Of a stretch of 64,000 nt of DNA, positions 35,248-45,618 are shown in pieces. Position 1 is the first letter of the stretch. Each line of letters opens with the position of its first letter. A program made the position numbers and the translations under genes. This stretch comes from Pseudoalteromonas espejiana DSM 9414 (GTDB taxonomy: Bacteria > Pseudomonadota > Gammaproteobacteria > Enterobacterales > Alteromonadaceae), in assembly GCF_002221525.1 (NCBI RefSeq), contig NZ_CP011028.1, positions 3,173,001 to 3,237,000 of the forward strand. The letters run 5' to 3'. The notes beneath the pieces are model-generated. The model did not search any database and was not told the DNA's origin. It was given only the letters and a program-made list of their open reading frames with translations.

Positions 35248-35796
35248 TTACTCACTACCTTGGTTGAATAAAAACTGCCCGATTAACTCTTCTAAAACAA
35301 GAGCAGACTTCGTGTCGGTGAGCGAATCACCATCGCCTAATGCTTTACTTTCAACACCAAATAACTCATCAATAGCTTGGTCTTGTGCGTTTTCGGTTAC
35401 GGTTTGCCCTAAACAGCGCTGCTCGGCTGCGTTGGGTGAAATGACAGGATGAATACCTAAGTACTGCTCACCTAAAATACCCGATGTTAAAATTGAAATT
35501 GAGCTGGTGTCTGAAAAACGACATAAATACTGCGCATCAATTGTCATGTTTACCACAGGTAAAAACTCTTGCGGGTGAACATAAATAGACTCAACGCGGC
35601 CAATAACTACACCACCTACTTTTACGGGTGCACGTGCTTTTAGTGAACCAATGTTTTCAAACTTTGCATTTAACGTGTACGTCTCGCCCGAACCGCTAAT
35701 GCCCGAATTGGCTACTTTAAGTGCCAGCATTGCAAATGCTAAAATGCCCAGCGCTACAAAAAAGCCAACTAAAATCTCTAATTTCCGTGAATTCAT
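35248..35796 (-). CDS. mlaD: MCE-domain protein MlaD
   Basis: 182 residues; single N-terminal membrane helix (LEILVGFFVALGILAFAMLALKV) and one MCE domain (YTLNAKFENIGSLKARAPVKVGGVVIGRV). Hexameric rings of MlaD form the periplasmic channel on MlaFE. A hydrophilic C-terminal tail from about 145 is normal for the family. Confidence 0.97.
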   Translation of the reverse strand: MNSRKLEILVGFFVALGILAFAMLALKVANSGISGSGETYTLNAKFENIGSLKARAPVKVGGVVIGRVESIYVHPQEFLPVVNMTIDAQYLCRFSDTSSISILTSGILGEQYLGIHPVISPNAAEQRCLGQTVTENAQDQAIDELFGVESKALGDGDSLTDTKSALVLEELIGQFLFNQGSE

Positions 35797-35809
35797 TATT
35801 TATACCCTA

Positions 35810-36589
35810 TTAGCTGGTAAACATTACCGCTGTCAAAATAAAGTCAAACCCTAGTACTGCCAGTGATGAGTGAACTACGGTTTCTGTTGTTGCTTTACTG
35901 ATCCCCTCAGAGGTAGGAACACAATCGTAGCCCTTATAAAGCGCAATCCACGTCACTACCATGGCAAATACAAAACTCTTGATCATGCCGTTTAATACAT
36001 CTTCTTGAAACGATACTTGCGATTGCATTATTGACCAAAAACTACCGGTGTCTACGCCTAGCCAATCTACCCCAACTAAATGAGCACCGATAATGGCAAC
36101 CGCAGAAAAAATAAGTGCAAGCAATGGCATACTAATAAAACCGGCCCAAAAGCGCGGTGCAATAATGCGCTTGAGAGGGTCTATTGCCATCATTTCTAGT
36201 GATGAGAGCTGCTCGGTTGCTTTCATTAAGCCTATTTCGGCAGTTAATGCGCTACCAGCGCGTCCAGCAAATAATAGCGCGGTAACCACAGGGCCAAGCT
36301 CACGTAGTAAACTTAATGCAACCAGCGGGCCTAAGCTATCTTCAGCGCCGTAGCCAACTAGTACGGTGTAACCTTGCAGCGCAAGCACCATACCAATAAA
36401 CAAACCCGACACCATAATAATTAACAGCGACTGAGAGCCAACCATATAAAGTTGGCGTACTAAAAGCGGCGTGCCTTTTTTAAAGTTAGGTACATTCCAC
36501 AATGCATTAAATAGCATGGTTGCAGAGCGCCCAAGTGCAGCAAAGCGCCCTAGCGTTTTATGGCCTATTTTTTGAAACAGATCCAACAT
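35810..36589 (-). CDS. mlaE: ABC transporter permease MlaE
   Basis: 259-residue integral membrane permease of the Mla system; conserved core [51 protein letters not shown] is complete. Its start shares one base with the mlaF stop. Confidence 0.97.
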   Translation of the reverse strand: MLDLFQKIGHKTLGRFAALGRSATMLFNALWNVPNFKKGTPLLVRQLYMVGSQSLLIIMVSGLFIGMVLALQGYTVLVGYGAEDSLGPLVALSLLRELGPVVTALLFAGRAGSALTAEIGLMKATEQLSSLEMMAIDPLKRIIAPRFWAGFISMPLLALIFSAVAIIGAHLVGVDWLGVDTGSFWSIMQSQVSFQEDVLNGMIKSFVFAMVVTWIALYKGYDCVPTSEGISKATTETVVHSSLAVLGFDFILTAVMFTS

Positions 36590-37416
36590 TAAGCGTTTTC
36601 TCCTAACAGCTCATCAGCATAGGTTTGTGCGGGGTAATGAAATGGCACAGGCCCATCTGATAACCCTTTTAAAAACTGCTGCACTAATGGAGATTCATGA
36701 TTTCGCATTTCATCTGGCGTACCCGCGCCTATTACGCCTTGGTCGGCAATAATAATAACGTGATCGGCAATACTCATTACCTCAGTAACATCATGGGTAA
36801 CAATTAGTGATGACAAACCTAATACTTCATTAAGTGATTTAATAAGTTTAACTAATACACCCATTGAAATTGGATCTTGCCCAGCAAAAGGCTCATCGTA
36901 CATGATCAGCTCCGGATCTAGTGCAATAGCACGTGCAAGAGCTGCTCGTCTGGCCATCCCGCCCGAAAGCTCAGATGGCATTAAATCTTTAGCGCCGCGT
37001 AAACCAACCGCTTGTAGTTTCATTAATACAACTAACTTAATTAACGCTTCACTTAATTGTGTATGCTCTCGCAGGGGAAAGGCAATATTGTCAAATACAG
37101 ACATATCAGTAAATAACGCACCGCTTTGAAAAAGCATGCTCATTTTTGTTCGTGCCGCGTACAGCTCTTTACGCGACATTTTAGGAATACTGCCACCTTC
37201 AAATAAAATATCGCCAGCATCGGGCTTTAGCTGGCCACCAATTAAGCGCAGCATAGTGGTTTTGCCTATTCCGCTTGGCCCCATAATCGCTGTGATTTTA
37301 CCTTTAGGAACACTAAAACTCATATTGTTATATATGGTTCTATCGCCTCGCGAAAAGCTCACATCCTTGACTTCTACTATTGATTGCGACAAGTCGCTCT
37401 CCATAACAATGTTCAC
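36589..37416 (-). CDS. mlaF: ABC transporter ATP-binding protein MlaF
   Basis: 275 residues; Walker [13 protein letters not shown] signature [15 protein letters not shown], Walker [14 protein letters not shown] and H-loop VTHDV. Energises lipid movement by MlaE. The GTG at 37416 has AGGAG five bases upstream and is preferred over the internal ATG at 37404. First gene of the leftward operon, divergent from yrbG. Confidence 0.96.
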   Translation of the reverse strand: MNIVMESDLSQSIVEVKDVSFSRGDRTIYNNMSFSVPKGKITAIMGPSGIGKTTMLRLIGGQLKPDAGDILFEGGSIPKMSRKELYAARTKMSMLFQSGALFTDMSVFDNIAFPLREHTQLSEALIKLVVLMKLQAVGLRGAKDLMPSELSGGMARRAALARAIALDPELIMYDEPFAGQDPISMGVLVKLIKSLNEVLGLSSLIVTHDVTEVMSIADHVIIIADQGVIGAGTPDEMRNHESPLVQQFLKGLSDGPVPFHYPAQTYADELLGENA

Positions 37417-37647
37417 TCGTGCTCCTATTTTAAGGGTTTTTTAGCCAAGATGGAAAAAACAATTCGTAAGATTTTGTAATACACCTGAAAAAAGCGTTCT
37501 AAGGCTGAAGTAAATCGCCTTAACCTCGGCTTAAGCGTATTAAATTTCACACCTCAAGATACTAGACCCTACTCTTTTGCTTATACTTTCATGTTGGCTT
37601 TTGTTACTATTCGCGCCATCTGTATTTTGAACAACTGGCTTAGCACA

Positions 37648-38616
37648 ATGGTTACCTCGTTTGTTATTTTAATTCTTGGTTTTGCTGCACTTGTATGGAG
37701 TGCCGACCGATTTGTATACGGCGCAGCCGCGCTTGCAAAAAACTTTGGTGTACCTACTTTGATTGTAGGTTTAACTGTTGTAGCTATGGGCTCATCTGCC
37801 CCTGAAATGATGGTGTCGGCTTCAGCTGCTTTAGCCAACAAAACCGACACTGCTGTAGGTAATGCGGTTGGTTCAAACATAACAAATATTTTACTCGTAT
37901 TAGGTATTACTGCGCTATTACGCCCACTTAGTGTTTCATCAAGTACATTAAAACGCGAAATGCCACTAGTTATGCTGGCATCCTTAGCTACATGGTATGT
38001 TTTTTCTGATAACTACTTTTCGTTTACCGAAGGGGTGGCATTACTCATTGGTTTTATAGTGTTTATTGGCGGGCTAATTGTTGTATCACTTCGTGCTAAA
38101 AACCAAGATGACCCGTTTGTATCAGAAGCCTGCGATGAAGTACCTAATAATGTACCCACCAAAAACGCCGTTTTTTGGCTTATTGTTGGCATGATTTTAT
38201 TACCTGTAAGCTCACATTTCTTAGTAGGCTCAGCAGTAGATATTGCAAAATACTTTGGCTTAAGCGACTTAGTTATTGGCTTAACAATTATAGCAATTGG
38301 CACAAGCTTGCCTGAGCTTGCAGCTTCAGTCGCGGGTGTTTTAAAAAACGAAGACGACTTAGCGCTGGGTAATATTGTTGGCTCAAATATTTTTAATATT
38401 TTAGCGGTATTACCCCTTGCAGGTATTATTAACCCATCAATGGTTGATTCATCACTCGCAAGCCGCGATATCTTTATTATGCTAGGTGCTACACTTGCGC
38501 TTATTGTTATGTCATTGAACTTTAGAGGTTCTCAGCGTATCAATAGAGTTGAAGGTGGCCTATTGCTCATCGCATTTTTGGCTTACCAAGGTTATATTTT
38601 TAGTCAAGTAGGGTAA
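37648..38616 (+). CDS. yrbG: Calcium/sodium exchanger family protein YrbG
   Basis: 322-residue CaCA-family exchanger of ten helices in two repeats: GLTVVAMGSSAPEMMVSASAA and GLTIIAIGTSLPELAASVAGV are the alpha-1 and alpha-2 motifs with their acidic residues. The ATG at 37648 gives the homologous N-terminus; an in-frame ATG at 37591 would add 19 residues without a ribosome-binding site. First gene of the rightward lpt cluster, 3 bp before kdsD; its physiological ion is unknown. Confidence 0.93.
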   Translation: MVTSFVILILGFAALVWSADRFVYGAAALAKNFGVPTLIVGLTVVAMGSSAPEMMVSASAALANKTDTAVGNAVGSNITNILLVLGITALLRPLSVSSSTLKREMPLVMLASLATWYVFSDNYFSFTEGVALLIGFIVFIGGLIVVSLRAKNQDDPFVSEACDEVPNNVPTKNAVFWLIVGMILLPVSSHFLVGSAVDIAKYFGLSDLVIGLTIIAIGTSLPELAASVAGVLKNEDDLALGNIVGSNIFNILAVLPLAGIINPSMVDSSLASRDIFIMLGATLALIVMSLNFRGSQRINRVEGGLLLIAFLAYQGYIFSQVG

Positions 38617-38618
38617 CA

Positions 38619-39590
38619 ATGGCAGAACTTAATTTTATTGAGCAAGGTTTACGAGTTTTAAATATTGAGCGCCAAGCACTCAACGATATTACCCAATACG
38701 TAGATAAAAACTTTAATCAAGCTTGTCAGCTAATGTTTGATTGCCAAGGCCGTATTATTGTAATTGGCATGGGTAAATCTGGGCACATTGGCAATAAAAT
38801 AGCAGCAACACTTGCAAGTACTGGCAGCCCGGCTTTTTTTGTTCACCCTGGTGAAGCAAGTCATGGCGACTTAGGTATGATCACTAAAAATGATGTAGTT
38901 ATGCTTATATCTAACTCAGGTGAAACCAGTGAAGTACTCAATATTATTCCGGTACTTAAACGCTTAGGCGCTAAAATTATATCAATGACAGGCAGCCCGC
39001 TCTCTACTATGGCAACCCTTGCCGATGTACACGTATGCATAAAAGTAGAACAAGAAGCTTGCTCATTAGGGTTGGCACCAACAGCCAGTACCACAGCAAC
39101 TTTAGCAATGGGCGATGCCATGGCTGTTGCGCTATTAGAAGCTCGCGGCTTTACTGCCGATGACTTTGCTCTTTCTCACCCAGGTGGTAGCTTAGGTAAG
39201 CGATTATTACTTACCTTAAAAGATGTAATGCACAGTGGTAAAAACACCCCTATGATAGGTGTAGCGCAAACAATTAAAGATGCCCTTATTGAAATGTCTG
39301 CTAAAGGGCTTGGTATGACCGCTATAGTTGATAACAAGCAACAACTAGCAGGGCTTTTTACTGATGGTGACTTACGCCGTATTTTAGAGCAACGTATAGA
39401 TATACATACTACGGCTATAAGCGAAGTGATGACCAAGTCTTGCACTACAGCCACTGCCGACATGCTCGCAGCAGAAGCACTAAATATAATGGAAAATAAG
39501 CGGATTAATGGTTTAATCGTAGTTAATGAGCAAAACCAGCCTGTTGGCGCCTTAAATATGCAAGACCTATTAAAAGCAGGAGTATTATAA
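38619..39590 (+). CDS. kdsD: Arabinose-5-phosphate isomerase KdsD
   Basis: Converts ribulose 5-phosphate to arabinose 5-phosphate, first step toward KDO of LPS. 323 residues: SIS domain (VIGMGKSGHIGNKIAATLASTGSPAFFVHPGEASHGDLGMI) and two CBS domains from about 205. Stop and kdsC start are adjacent. Confidence 0.96.
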   Translation: MAELNFIEQGLRVLNIERQALNDITQYVDKNFNQACQLMFDCQGRIIVIGMGKSGHIGNKIAATLASTGSPAFFVHPGEASHGDLGMITKNDVVMLISNSGETSEVLNIIPVLKRLGAKIISMTGSPLSTMATLADVHVCIKVEQEACSLGLAPTASTTATLAMGDAMAVALLEARGFTADDFALSHPGGSLGKRLLLTLKDVMHSGKNTPMIGVAQTIKDALIEMSAKGLGMTAIVDNKQQLAGLFTDGDLRRILEQRIDIHTTAISEVMTKSCTTATADMLAAEALNIMENKRINGLIVVNEQNQPVGALNMQDLLKAGVL

Positions 39591-40142
39591 ATGCAATTTG
39601 AAGATCTCTATCAACCGCTAAGCGATGATGCAAAAGCACGCGCCAAAAAAGTAAAACTACTCATATGCGATATTGATGGTGTATTTTCTGACGGCCGTAT
39701 TTACTTAGGTAATCAAGGTGAAGAGTTAAAAGCATTTAATACAAAAGACGGCTTTGGCGTTAAATCCCTTATTAATAGCGGCTTTGAGGTTGCTGTAATT
39801 ACCGGACGCCACTCAAAAATAGTGCAAACACGCATGAGCAGTTTAACAGTACAGCATATTTATCAGGGCCAAGAAGATAAACTCATTGCTTATCAAGAGC
39901 TCAAAAACACATTAAATTTAACCGACGAGCAAATAGCTTACATAGGCGACGATGGCCCAGACATGCCAGTAATGGAGCAAGTAGGTTTTGCCGTCGCGGT
40001 TAACGATGCCCACCCGCTTATTAAGCGCTTATCGCATTACACCACGCAAATGCCTGGCGGCTTTGGCGCAGTAAGAGAGCTGACCGACTTACTAATGCTC
40101 GAAAACGGTATTGCACTAACTACCCAAGGCACCAGTTCATGA
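39591..40142 (+). CDS. kdsC: 3-deoxy-D-manno-octulosonate 8-phosphate phosphatase KdsC
   Basis: 183-residue HAD phosphatase that dephosphorylates KDO-8-phosphate. DIDGVFSDG with nucleophile Asp27 and acid/base Asp29, then ITGRHS and GDDGPDMP motifs. The stop overlaps the lptC start (ATGA). Confidence 0.97.
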   Translation: MQFEDLYQPLSDDAKARAKKVKLLICDIDGVFSDGRIYLGNQGEELKAFNTKDGFGVKSLINSGFEVAVITGRHSKIVQTRMSSLTVQHIYQGQEDKLIAYQELKNTLNLTDEQIAYIGDDGPDMPVMEQVGFAVAVNDAHPLIKRLSHYTTQMPGGFGAVRELTDLLMLENGIALTTQGTSS

Positions 40143-40693
40143 ATGCAGCACGCGTTATACTCAGCGCGCTATTCATCGGCTGTATGGTTTGGCTTTGGTA
40201 CCCTTATTTTAGTCAAACAAATGTTGCTCCCGAACAAGAGCCGGAGATTATAGCTAAACCCGACTACACCGCCATAGAGCTAAAGCAAACCTCTTACGAT
40301 GAGCAAGGTAAAATAAATCACAAAGTGACTGCAGCTAAAATGGAGCTGTACCAACAACTTGGGTTTACCTTTTTTGAAAAACCAATTTTTACCCTATATA
40401 ACGAAAAACAAACGTGGCGTATAAATGCTGACGAAGCCACCTTATATGAAGACAAACAACTTATTTTAGAAGGCAATGTAGTTGCCAAAAATTTAGTTGA
40501 TAACGCCATGATAGATAACATTAATGCCGACAACATCGAAGTCGACATTAAAGCGCTAACAATGCGCTCAGAGCAACCGGTGGTTGTAACTGGACCCAGC
40601 TTAAAAATTGTCGGTAAAGGCCTAGAAGCCGATTTAAAAACCGAAGTAATAAAACTAATTAACCATACGCGAACAATATATTATGACCAATAA
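40139..40693 (+). CDS. lptC: LPS export protein LptC
   Basis: 184-residue bitopic protein: N-terminal membrane helix (VILSALFIGCMVWLWYPYF) and a periplasmic beta-jellyroll (ARSINHKVTAAKME-like segment, WRINADEATLYEDKQLILEGNVVA). Links LptB2FG to LptA in the LPS bridge. It overlaps lptA by 11 bp. Confidence 0.95.
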   Translation: MNAARVILSALFIGCMVWLWYPYFSQTNVAPEQEPEIIAKPDYTAIELKQTSYDEQGKINHKVTAAKMELYQQLGFTFFEKPIFTLYNEKQTWRINADEATLYEDKQLILEGNVVAKNLVDNAMIDNINADNIEVDIKALTMRSEQPVVVTGPSLKIVGKGLEADLKTEVIKLINHTRTIYYDQ

Positions 40694-41231
40694 ACTTACT
40701 AAAATTTTAATAATTCCATCGTTAGTGCTGGCTTTTAGCGCCTCTTCAGCTGAACCTGAAACACCGCCACCTGCGAACCAAATTTCAATTAGTGCAGACC
40801 GCCAAGAAGGTCAACTAAAAGAAAATGTAGGTATTTTTGAAAAAAATGTAGAAATTGTACATGGTAGCCGCAAAATTACAGCCGACCGTCTTGAAGTGCA
40901 TAAACGCGAAGACTTAGGTGATAACAAGCAATTACTAATTGCCACAGGCAGCCCTGCATACTTTGAAGAAAAACAAGACGATGGCACTATAATGAGCGCC
41001 AGTGCTAACGAAGTTCGCTACGATGTAGCTAAGCGTTTTTTAACCCTTGTAGGTGATGCAGAAGTTGCCCAAGCGGGTCAAAAAATTAATGCAAAAAGCA
41101 TTACCTATGACATGGAACAACAGCTAATTAGCGCTGAAAAAGACGAAAACTCAACAGATCGCGTACACACTATTTTAGTACCTGTTGAAGCAAAACCAGA
41201 AGATAAAACAGGTAACGAAGGCCAACCATGA
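40683..41231 (+). CDS. lptA: LPS transport periplasmic protein LptA
   Basis: 182 residues with signal peptide (cleaved near SSA-EPE, about residue 23) and an OstA/jellyroll domain ([37 protein letters not shown]). Oligomers bridge the periplasm for LPS transport. Overlaps lptB by 4 bp. Confidence 0.95.
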   Translation: MTNKLTKILIIPSLVLAFSASSAEPETPPPANQISISADRQEGQLKENVGIFEKNVEIVHGSRKITADRLEVHKREDLGDNKQLLIATGSPAYFEEKQDDGTIMSASANEVRYDVAKRFLTLVGDAEVAQAGQKINAKSITYDMEQQLISAEKDENSTDRVHTILVPVEAKPEDKTGNEGQP

Positions 41232-41953
41232 GTACCTTAAAAGCAGAATTACTAGCAAAAAGCTATAAAGGTCGCCAAGTTGTAAAAAACGTTGGGTTAG
41301 AAGTTCAAGCAGGTAGTATTGTTGGCTTACTAGGCCCTAATGGTGCAGGTAAAACCACCACGTTTTACATGATTGTAGGCCTAGTTCCTAGCGATAAAGG
41401 TAAAATTTCAATAGATGATAACGACATTACGTTATTACCTATGCACAGCCGTGCTCGCTTAGGTATTGGCTATTTACCACAAGAGTCATCAATTTTTAGA
41501 AAGTTAACAGTTTATCAAAACTTAATGGCGATTTTAGAAACGCGAAAAGAGCTTAATAAAGCCGCTAGAGAAGAAACGCTTAACAACCTACTTGATGAGT
41601 TTAGTATTCAGCACATTCGCGACAGCCAAGGTATGGCGCTTTCTGGTGGCGAACGTCGCCGCGTTGAAATTGCCCGCGCATTAGCCGCAAATCCTAAATT
41701 TATTTTATTGGATGAGCCTTTTGCTGGTGTTGATCCAATTTCAGTGTTAGATATAAAGAAAATAATTGAACATCTTAAAAATCGTGGGATTGGGGTACTA
41801 ATTACCGATCACAACGTAAGAGAAACCCTTGATGTTTGTGAAAAAGCCTACATTGTTTCTCATGGGGAGCTAATTGCATCTGGCACTCCAGAACACGTAT
41901 TAAACGACAAAACTGTGCGCGATGTTTACTTAGGCGAGCAATTTAGGCTGTAA
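41228..41953 (+). CDS. lptB: LPS export ABC transporter ATPase LptB
   Basis: 241 residues; Walker [10 protein letters not shown], signature [15 protein letters not shown], Walker [15 protein letters not shown]-loop ITDHNV. Powers LPS extraction from the inner membrane. Followed by rpoN after 69 bp, the standard order. Confidence 0.98.
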   Translation: MSTLKAELLAKSYKGRQVVKNVGLEVQAGSIVGLLGPNGAGKTTTFYMIVGLVPSDKGKISIDDNDITLLPMHSRARLGIGYLPQESSIFRKLTVYQNLMAILETRKELNKAAREETLNNLLDEFSIQHIRDSQGMALSGGERRRVEIARALAANPKFILLDEPFAGVDPISVLDIKKIIEHLKNRGIGVLITDHNVRETLDVCEKAYIVSHGELIASGTPEHVLNDKTVRDVYLGEQFRL

Positions 41954-42022
41954 CAATCAAGCCACTCCTTTGAGCATCTGCTAATATTAATTATAACAAC
42001 ATAAAAGGATTGTTAGAGATAC

Positions 42023-43522
42023 ATGAGGCAATCATTACAGCTGCGCATGGGCCAGCAACTTACAATGACTCCACAATTGCAGCAAGCGATACGTTTGCTG
42101 CAGCTCAGTACATTGGATCTCCAGCAAGAAATACAAGAAGCACTTGATAGCAACCCGCTATTAGAAGTTGAAGAGCAAGATTACACGGAAGATTCGGCTG
42201 GAAAAAACGAGCAAAAAGCAGACACCGATGATGTAACCGTAAGCGCATCAACTGACGATTCAGCCAGCGAATACGAACAAGACAGCGGTGAAGCTTTAAA
42301 TAAAGACACCGTTAGCGATGATATGGCAATGGATGTTACGTGGGATGAATACATGAGCGCCGCGCCTGCAGCTTCATCAGGCCCAATGCCAGAAGATGAG
42401 TCTATTTACCAAGGTGCTTCTACCGAAACGCTTCATGAGTATTTAATGTGGCAGCTTCAACTTACACCCTTTAGCCCTACCGACGAAGCAATTGCTATTG
42501 CCATTGTAGAAGCTGTAGATGACTCAGGTATTTTAACGTTAAGCTGCGAAGAAATTTTAGAAAGCTTTAACCAAGAGCACGATGATGACGTTGAAGTTGA
42601 ACTTGATGAAATTGAAGCTGTTTTAAAGCGAATTCAATTATTTGACCCTGTAGGTATTGCAGCACGAAGCCTACAAGAGTGCTTATGTATACAGTTGAAT
42701 CAATTTGATAAAGATACACCTTTAATAGAACAAACAAAAATGATCTTAACCGATCATATTGATCTATTAGCAGCTCGCGACTATCGTACATTAATGAAGA
42801 AAACAAAGCTCAAAGAAGATGAGCTTAAAGAGGTAATGACATTAATACACACTCTCAACCCAAAACCTGCTGATACCATAGTGAGGGAAGAGTCTGAGTA
42901 TGTTATACCTGATGTATCGGTTAAAAAAATTAAAGGCCGCTGGGTGGTTGAGTTAAACCCAGATAGCATGCCAAAAATACGTGTAAATAGTCAGTATGCG
43001 GCTATGTCGCGTACCGTAAAATCTTCGGGTGATAGCCAATTTATTCGCTCTCACCTGCAAGAAGCTAAATGGTTTATTAAAAGCCTAGAGAGCAGAAACG
43101 ATACGCTATTAAAAGTAACTAACTGTATTGTAAAACAGCAGCAGGCATTTTTTGAACATGGCCCTGAAGCCATGAAGCCTATGGTATTAAACGATGTTGC
43201 TGAAATGGTAGAAATGCACGAGTCGACAATTTCGCGTGTAACTACGCAAAAATATATGCATACACCACGTGGTATTTTTGAGCTTAAATACTTTTTCTCA
43301 AGCCATGTAAGCACCGAAAACGGTGGTGAGTGCTCATCTACAGCAATACGCGCCTTGATTAAAAAGCTAATTGCCGCGGAAAACTCAGCTAAACCATTGA
43401 GTGATAGCAAAATTGCGGATATATTGGCAGAGCAAGGAATTAAAGTAGCTAGACGCACAATAGCAAAATACCGTGAATCGCTAGCTATTCCACCGTCAAA
43501 TCAGAGAAAGAGTTTGATATAA
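42023..43522 (+). CDS. rpoN: RNA polymerase sigma-54 factor RpoN
   Basis: 499 residues. Region I is Gln/Leu-rich ([37 protein letters not shown]); an acidic region II follows; the core-binding and DNA-binding regions end in the RpoN box [12 protein letters not shown] near the C-terminus. Required for the GG-N10-GC promoters noted upstream of the symporter and perhaps the yqjD-like operon. Confidence 0.98.
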   Translation: MRQSLQLRMGQQLTMTPQLQQAIRLLQLSTLDLQQEIQEALDSNPLLEVEEQDYTEDSAGKNEQKADTDDVTVSASTDDSASEYEQDSGEALNKDTVSDDMAMDVTWDEYMSAAPAASSGPMPEDESIYQGASTETLHEYLMWQLQLTPFSPTDEAIAIAIVEAVDDSGILTLSCEEILESFNQEHDDDVEVELDEIEAVLKRIQLFDPVGIAARSLQECLCIQLNQFDKDTPLIEQTKMILTDHIDLLAARDYRTLMKKTKLKEDELKEVMTLIHTLNPKPADTIVREESEYVIPDVSVKKIKGRWVVELNPDSMPKIRVNSQYAAMSRTVKSSGDSQFIRSHLQEAKWFIKSLESRNDTLLKVTNCIVKQQQAFFEHGPEAMKPMVLNDVAEMVEMHESTISRVTTQKYMHTPRGIFELKYFFSSHVSTENGGECSSTAIRALIKKLIAAENSAKPLSDSKIADILAEQGIKVARRTIAKYRESLAIPPSNQRKSLI

Positions 43523-43549
43523 GACGTAAAAAACAAAGAGGAAATGCTT

Positions 43550-43837
43550 ATGCAACTAAACCTAACTGGTCGTCACGTAGAAGTAACTGAATCACTTAAA
43601 GACTATGTAAATAATAAATTTGCAAAGCTGGAAAGGCACTCAGATCATATTAGCAATGTGCATGTCATTCTCGATGTAGAAAAACTCAACCAAAAAGCTG
43701 AAGCGACAATTCATGTAAGTGGCGCAGACTTATTTGCCTCTACAGAGCACCAAGATATGTATGCCGCAATAGACTCGTTGATTGATAAACTCGATCGCCA
43801 AGTTATTAAACATAAAGAGAAGCTCGCTAGACACTAA
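43550..43837 (+). CDS. hpf: Ribosome hibernation promoting factor HPF (short form)
   Basis: 95 residues, sigma-54 modulation/YfiA family; NLTGRHVEVTESLKDYVNNKFAKLERH and the conserved basic C-terminus. The ATG at 43550 has AGAGG at a proper distance and matches the E. coli start MQLN; the upstream ATG at 43544 is too close to it. A terminator-like hairpin begins 30 nt after its stop, inside ptsN. Confidence 0.96.
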   Translation: MQLNLTGRHVEVTESLKDYVNNKFAKLERHSDHISNVHVILDVEKLNQKAEATIHVSGADLFASTEHQDMYAAIDSLIDKLDRQVIKHKEKLARH

Positions 43838-43841
43838 TATT

Positions 43842-44294
43842 ATGAAATTAAGTACATTAGTATGCCAGGACTGCAGCAAAGCTGCGGTCCTTTTTAGTAG
43901 TAAAAAAAGAATTTTAGAATTCATTAGCGAACTCGCTCATGAAAAATTACCTTATTTACCACAGCAAGATATTCTCAACGCATTAGCAAGCAGAGAAAAA
44001 CTAGGTAGCACAGGTATTGGCCGAGGAATCGCGATTCCTCATGGCAGAATGGGTGGCGTAGAAGAGCCGCTTGCATTAGTACTTGTTAGCGATACACCTG
44101 TTAACTTTGATGCGATAGATAACTGCCCGGTTGATATTTTTGTGGCACTCATCGTACCAGATGGTGATAACCAGCAGCACCTAAAGACTCTAGCAACTAT
44201 AGCTGATAAACTGAGCAACAAAGAATTTTGTAAACAGCTACGCAGTGCAAAAACCGATGCTGAGCTGTATAACGTTATTGTTGAACAATCGTAG
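43842..44294 (+). CDS. ptsN: Nitrogen-regulatory PTS protein EIIA-Ntr
   Basis: 150-residue EIIA of the regulatory PTS (PtsP-NPr-PtsN). Phosphorylation site His67 in GIAIPHGRM; FSSKKRILEFISELAHEKLP in the N-terminus matches E. coli PtsN. The ATG at 43842 is the only sensible start, since the longer frame from 43782 lies within hpf. Its codons 9-18 form a 10-bp hairpin followed by five Ts, an intragenic terminator described separately. No good Shine-Dalgarno sequence is visible. Confidence 0.94.
   Translation: MKLSTLVCQDCSKAAVLFSSKKRILEFISELAHEKLPYLPQQDILNALASREKLGSTGIGRGIAIPHGRMGGVEEPLALVLVSDTPVNFDAIDNCPVDIFVALIVPDGDNQQHLKTLATIADKLSNKEFCKQLRSAKTDAELYNVIVEQS
43868..43895 (+). terminator. Terminator-like hairpin inside the ptsN coding region
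   Basis: GGACTGCAGC (43868-43877), loop AAA, GCTGCGGTCC (43881-43890): ten pairs including one G-U, followed directly by TTTTT. This is a complete intrinsic-terminator pattern located 30 nt after the hpf stop and 26 nt into ptsN. It may end most hpf transcripts or act as an attenuator of ptsN-rapZ-ptsO. Confidence 0.6.
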
Positions 44295-44313
44295 TAAATA
44301 CTAAGGGCGATAA

Positions 44314-45159
44314 ATGGAGTTGATTATCATAAGCGGCCGTTCTGGTTCAGGAAAGTCGGTTGCTTTGCGCGTAGTTGAAGATTTGGGTTATTATTGCGTA
44401 GATAATATTCCGGTAAACTTACTGCCCTCTTTGGTACGCAGCGTATCAGATAACTACGACAAAATAGCGGTCAGTATTGATGTGCGTAATATCCCAAAAC
44501 AACAAGACGAATTCAACGATATTCTTGAATACCTTCCTGACTTTGCAAAACCAACACTGTTTTACTTAGATAGTGACGATCAAACACTGATCAAACGCTT
44601 TTCTGAAACGCGCCGCTTACACCCTCTATCAATTGATTCGTTACCACTTGATTTAGCAATAAAAAAAGAAAAAGAACTGCTTGATGTGTTGGTCACACGC
44701 GCCGATTTTATGCTTGATACCACTGATTTAAGTGTGCACCAATTAGCCGAATCTATCCGTGAAAAAATACTGGGTAAAAAAGATAAACAACTTATTGTGA
44801 CGTTTGAATCTTTTGGGTTTAAACATGGTATTCCAAAAGAAGCTGATTATGTATTTGATGCTCGCTTTTTGCCAAACCCGCACTGGGAGCCAGAATTAAA
44901 GCCTTTAACAGGGCTCGATCAGCCTGTAAAAGACTTTTTAGCAAATCACAGCATAGTGCAAAAATTCACCTGGCAAATTCAAACCTTTGTACAAACTTGG
45001 TTACCGCATTTAGAGCGTAACAACCGCAGTTATTTAACAATTGCTATAGGTTGTACTGGCGGGCAACATCGCTCGGTGTATTTGGCACAAGCCATTGGTG
45101 AAAGCTTTGCTATGACGCACCCTAATGTAAAAATTCGTCATCGTGAGCAAGAAAAATAA
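44314..45159 (+). CDS. rapZ: RNase adapter protein RapZ
   Basis: 281 residues; P-loop GRSGSGKS at 8-15 and the C-terminal RNA/GlcN6P-binding domain with IGCTGGQHRSVYLAQ. In E. coli RapZ delivers GlmZ sRNA to RNase E and tunes glucosamine-6-phosphate synthesis. Lies between ptsN and ptsO as usual. Confidence 0.97.
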   Translation: MELIIISGRSGSGKSVALRVVEDLGYYCVDNIPVNLLPSLVRSVSDNYDKIAVSIDVRNIPKQQDEFNDILEYLPDFAKPTLFYLDSDDQTLIKRFSETRRLHPLSIDSLPLDLAIKKEKELLDVLVTRADFMLDTTDLSVHQLAESIREKILGKKDKQLIVTFESFGFKHGIPKEADYVFDARFLPNPHWEPELKPLTGLDQPVKDFLANHSIVQKFTWQIQTFVQTWLPHLERNNRSYLTIAIGCTGGQHRSVYLAQAIGESFAMTHPNVKIRHREQEK

Positions 45160-45199
45160 CCTTAAAATAATAACCTGTTCAGTTTAGGTATAGTAATTT

Positions 45200-45472
45200 A
45201 TGCGCTGTGAAGACACGTTTTTAATAAAAAACAAATTAGGCTTACACGCCAGAGCTGCAACGGTGCTTGCACAATTAGCCGTGCAATTTGATGCTACAAT
45301 AACCTTACATCAAGATGATAAAGAAGCCGCTGGTGATAGCGTATTAGCCTTAATGCTACTCGAAAGTAGTAAAGGTAAAGAAGTTAAAGTTGTATGTGAA
45401 GGCCCAGACTCAGAACAAGCTCTCCACGCTGTTGGGCAGTTAATTGCACAACGATTTAACGAACAAGAATAA
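45200..45472 (+). CDS. ptsO: Phosphocarrier protein NPr
   Basis: 90-residue HPr-like protein of the nitrogen PTS; phosphorylatable His16 in NKLGLHARAA. Transfers phosphate from PtsP to PtsN, encoded two genes upstream. Confidence 0.96.
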   Translation: MRCEDTFLIKNKLGLHARAATVLAQLAVQFDATITLHQDDKEAAGDSVLALMLLESSKGKEVKVVCEGPDSEQALHAVGQLIAQRFNEQE

Positions 45473-45618
45473 ACGTTTAATTACTTAGCTTGCTCAAACA
45501 TTTTCGCTTTATGCCCTGATCAGTTTGTGTAGCTTGGTAAATGAATAGTATTTAATTAGATTAATCGCGATGTGGTTAATCGCCTCCCCCGTCGTATATA
45601 AAAAAATTTAGGATGCCA

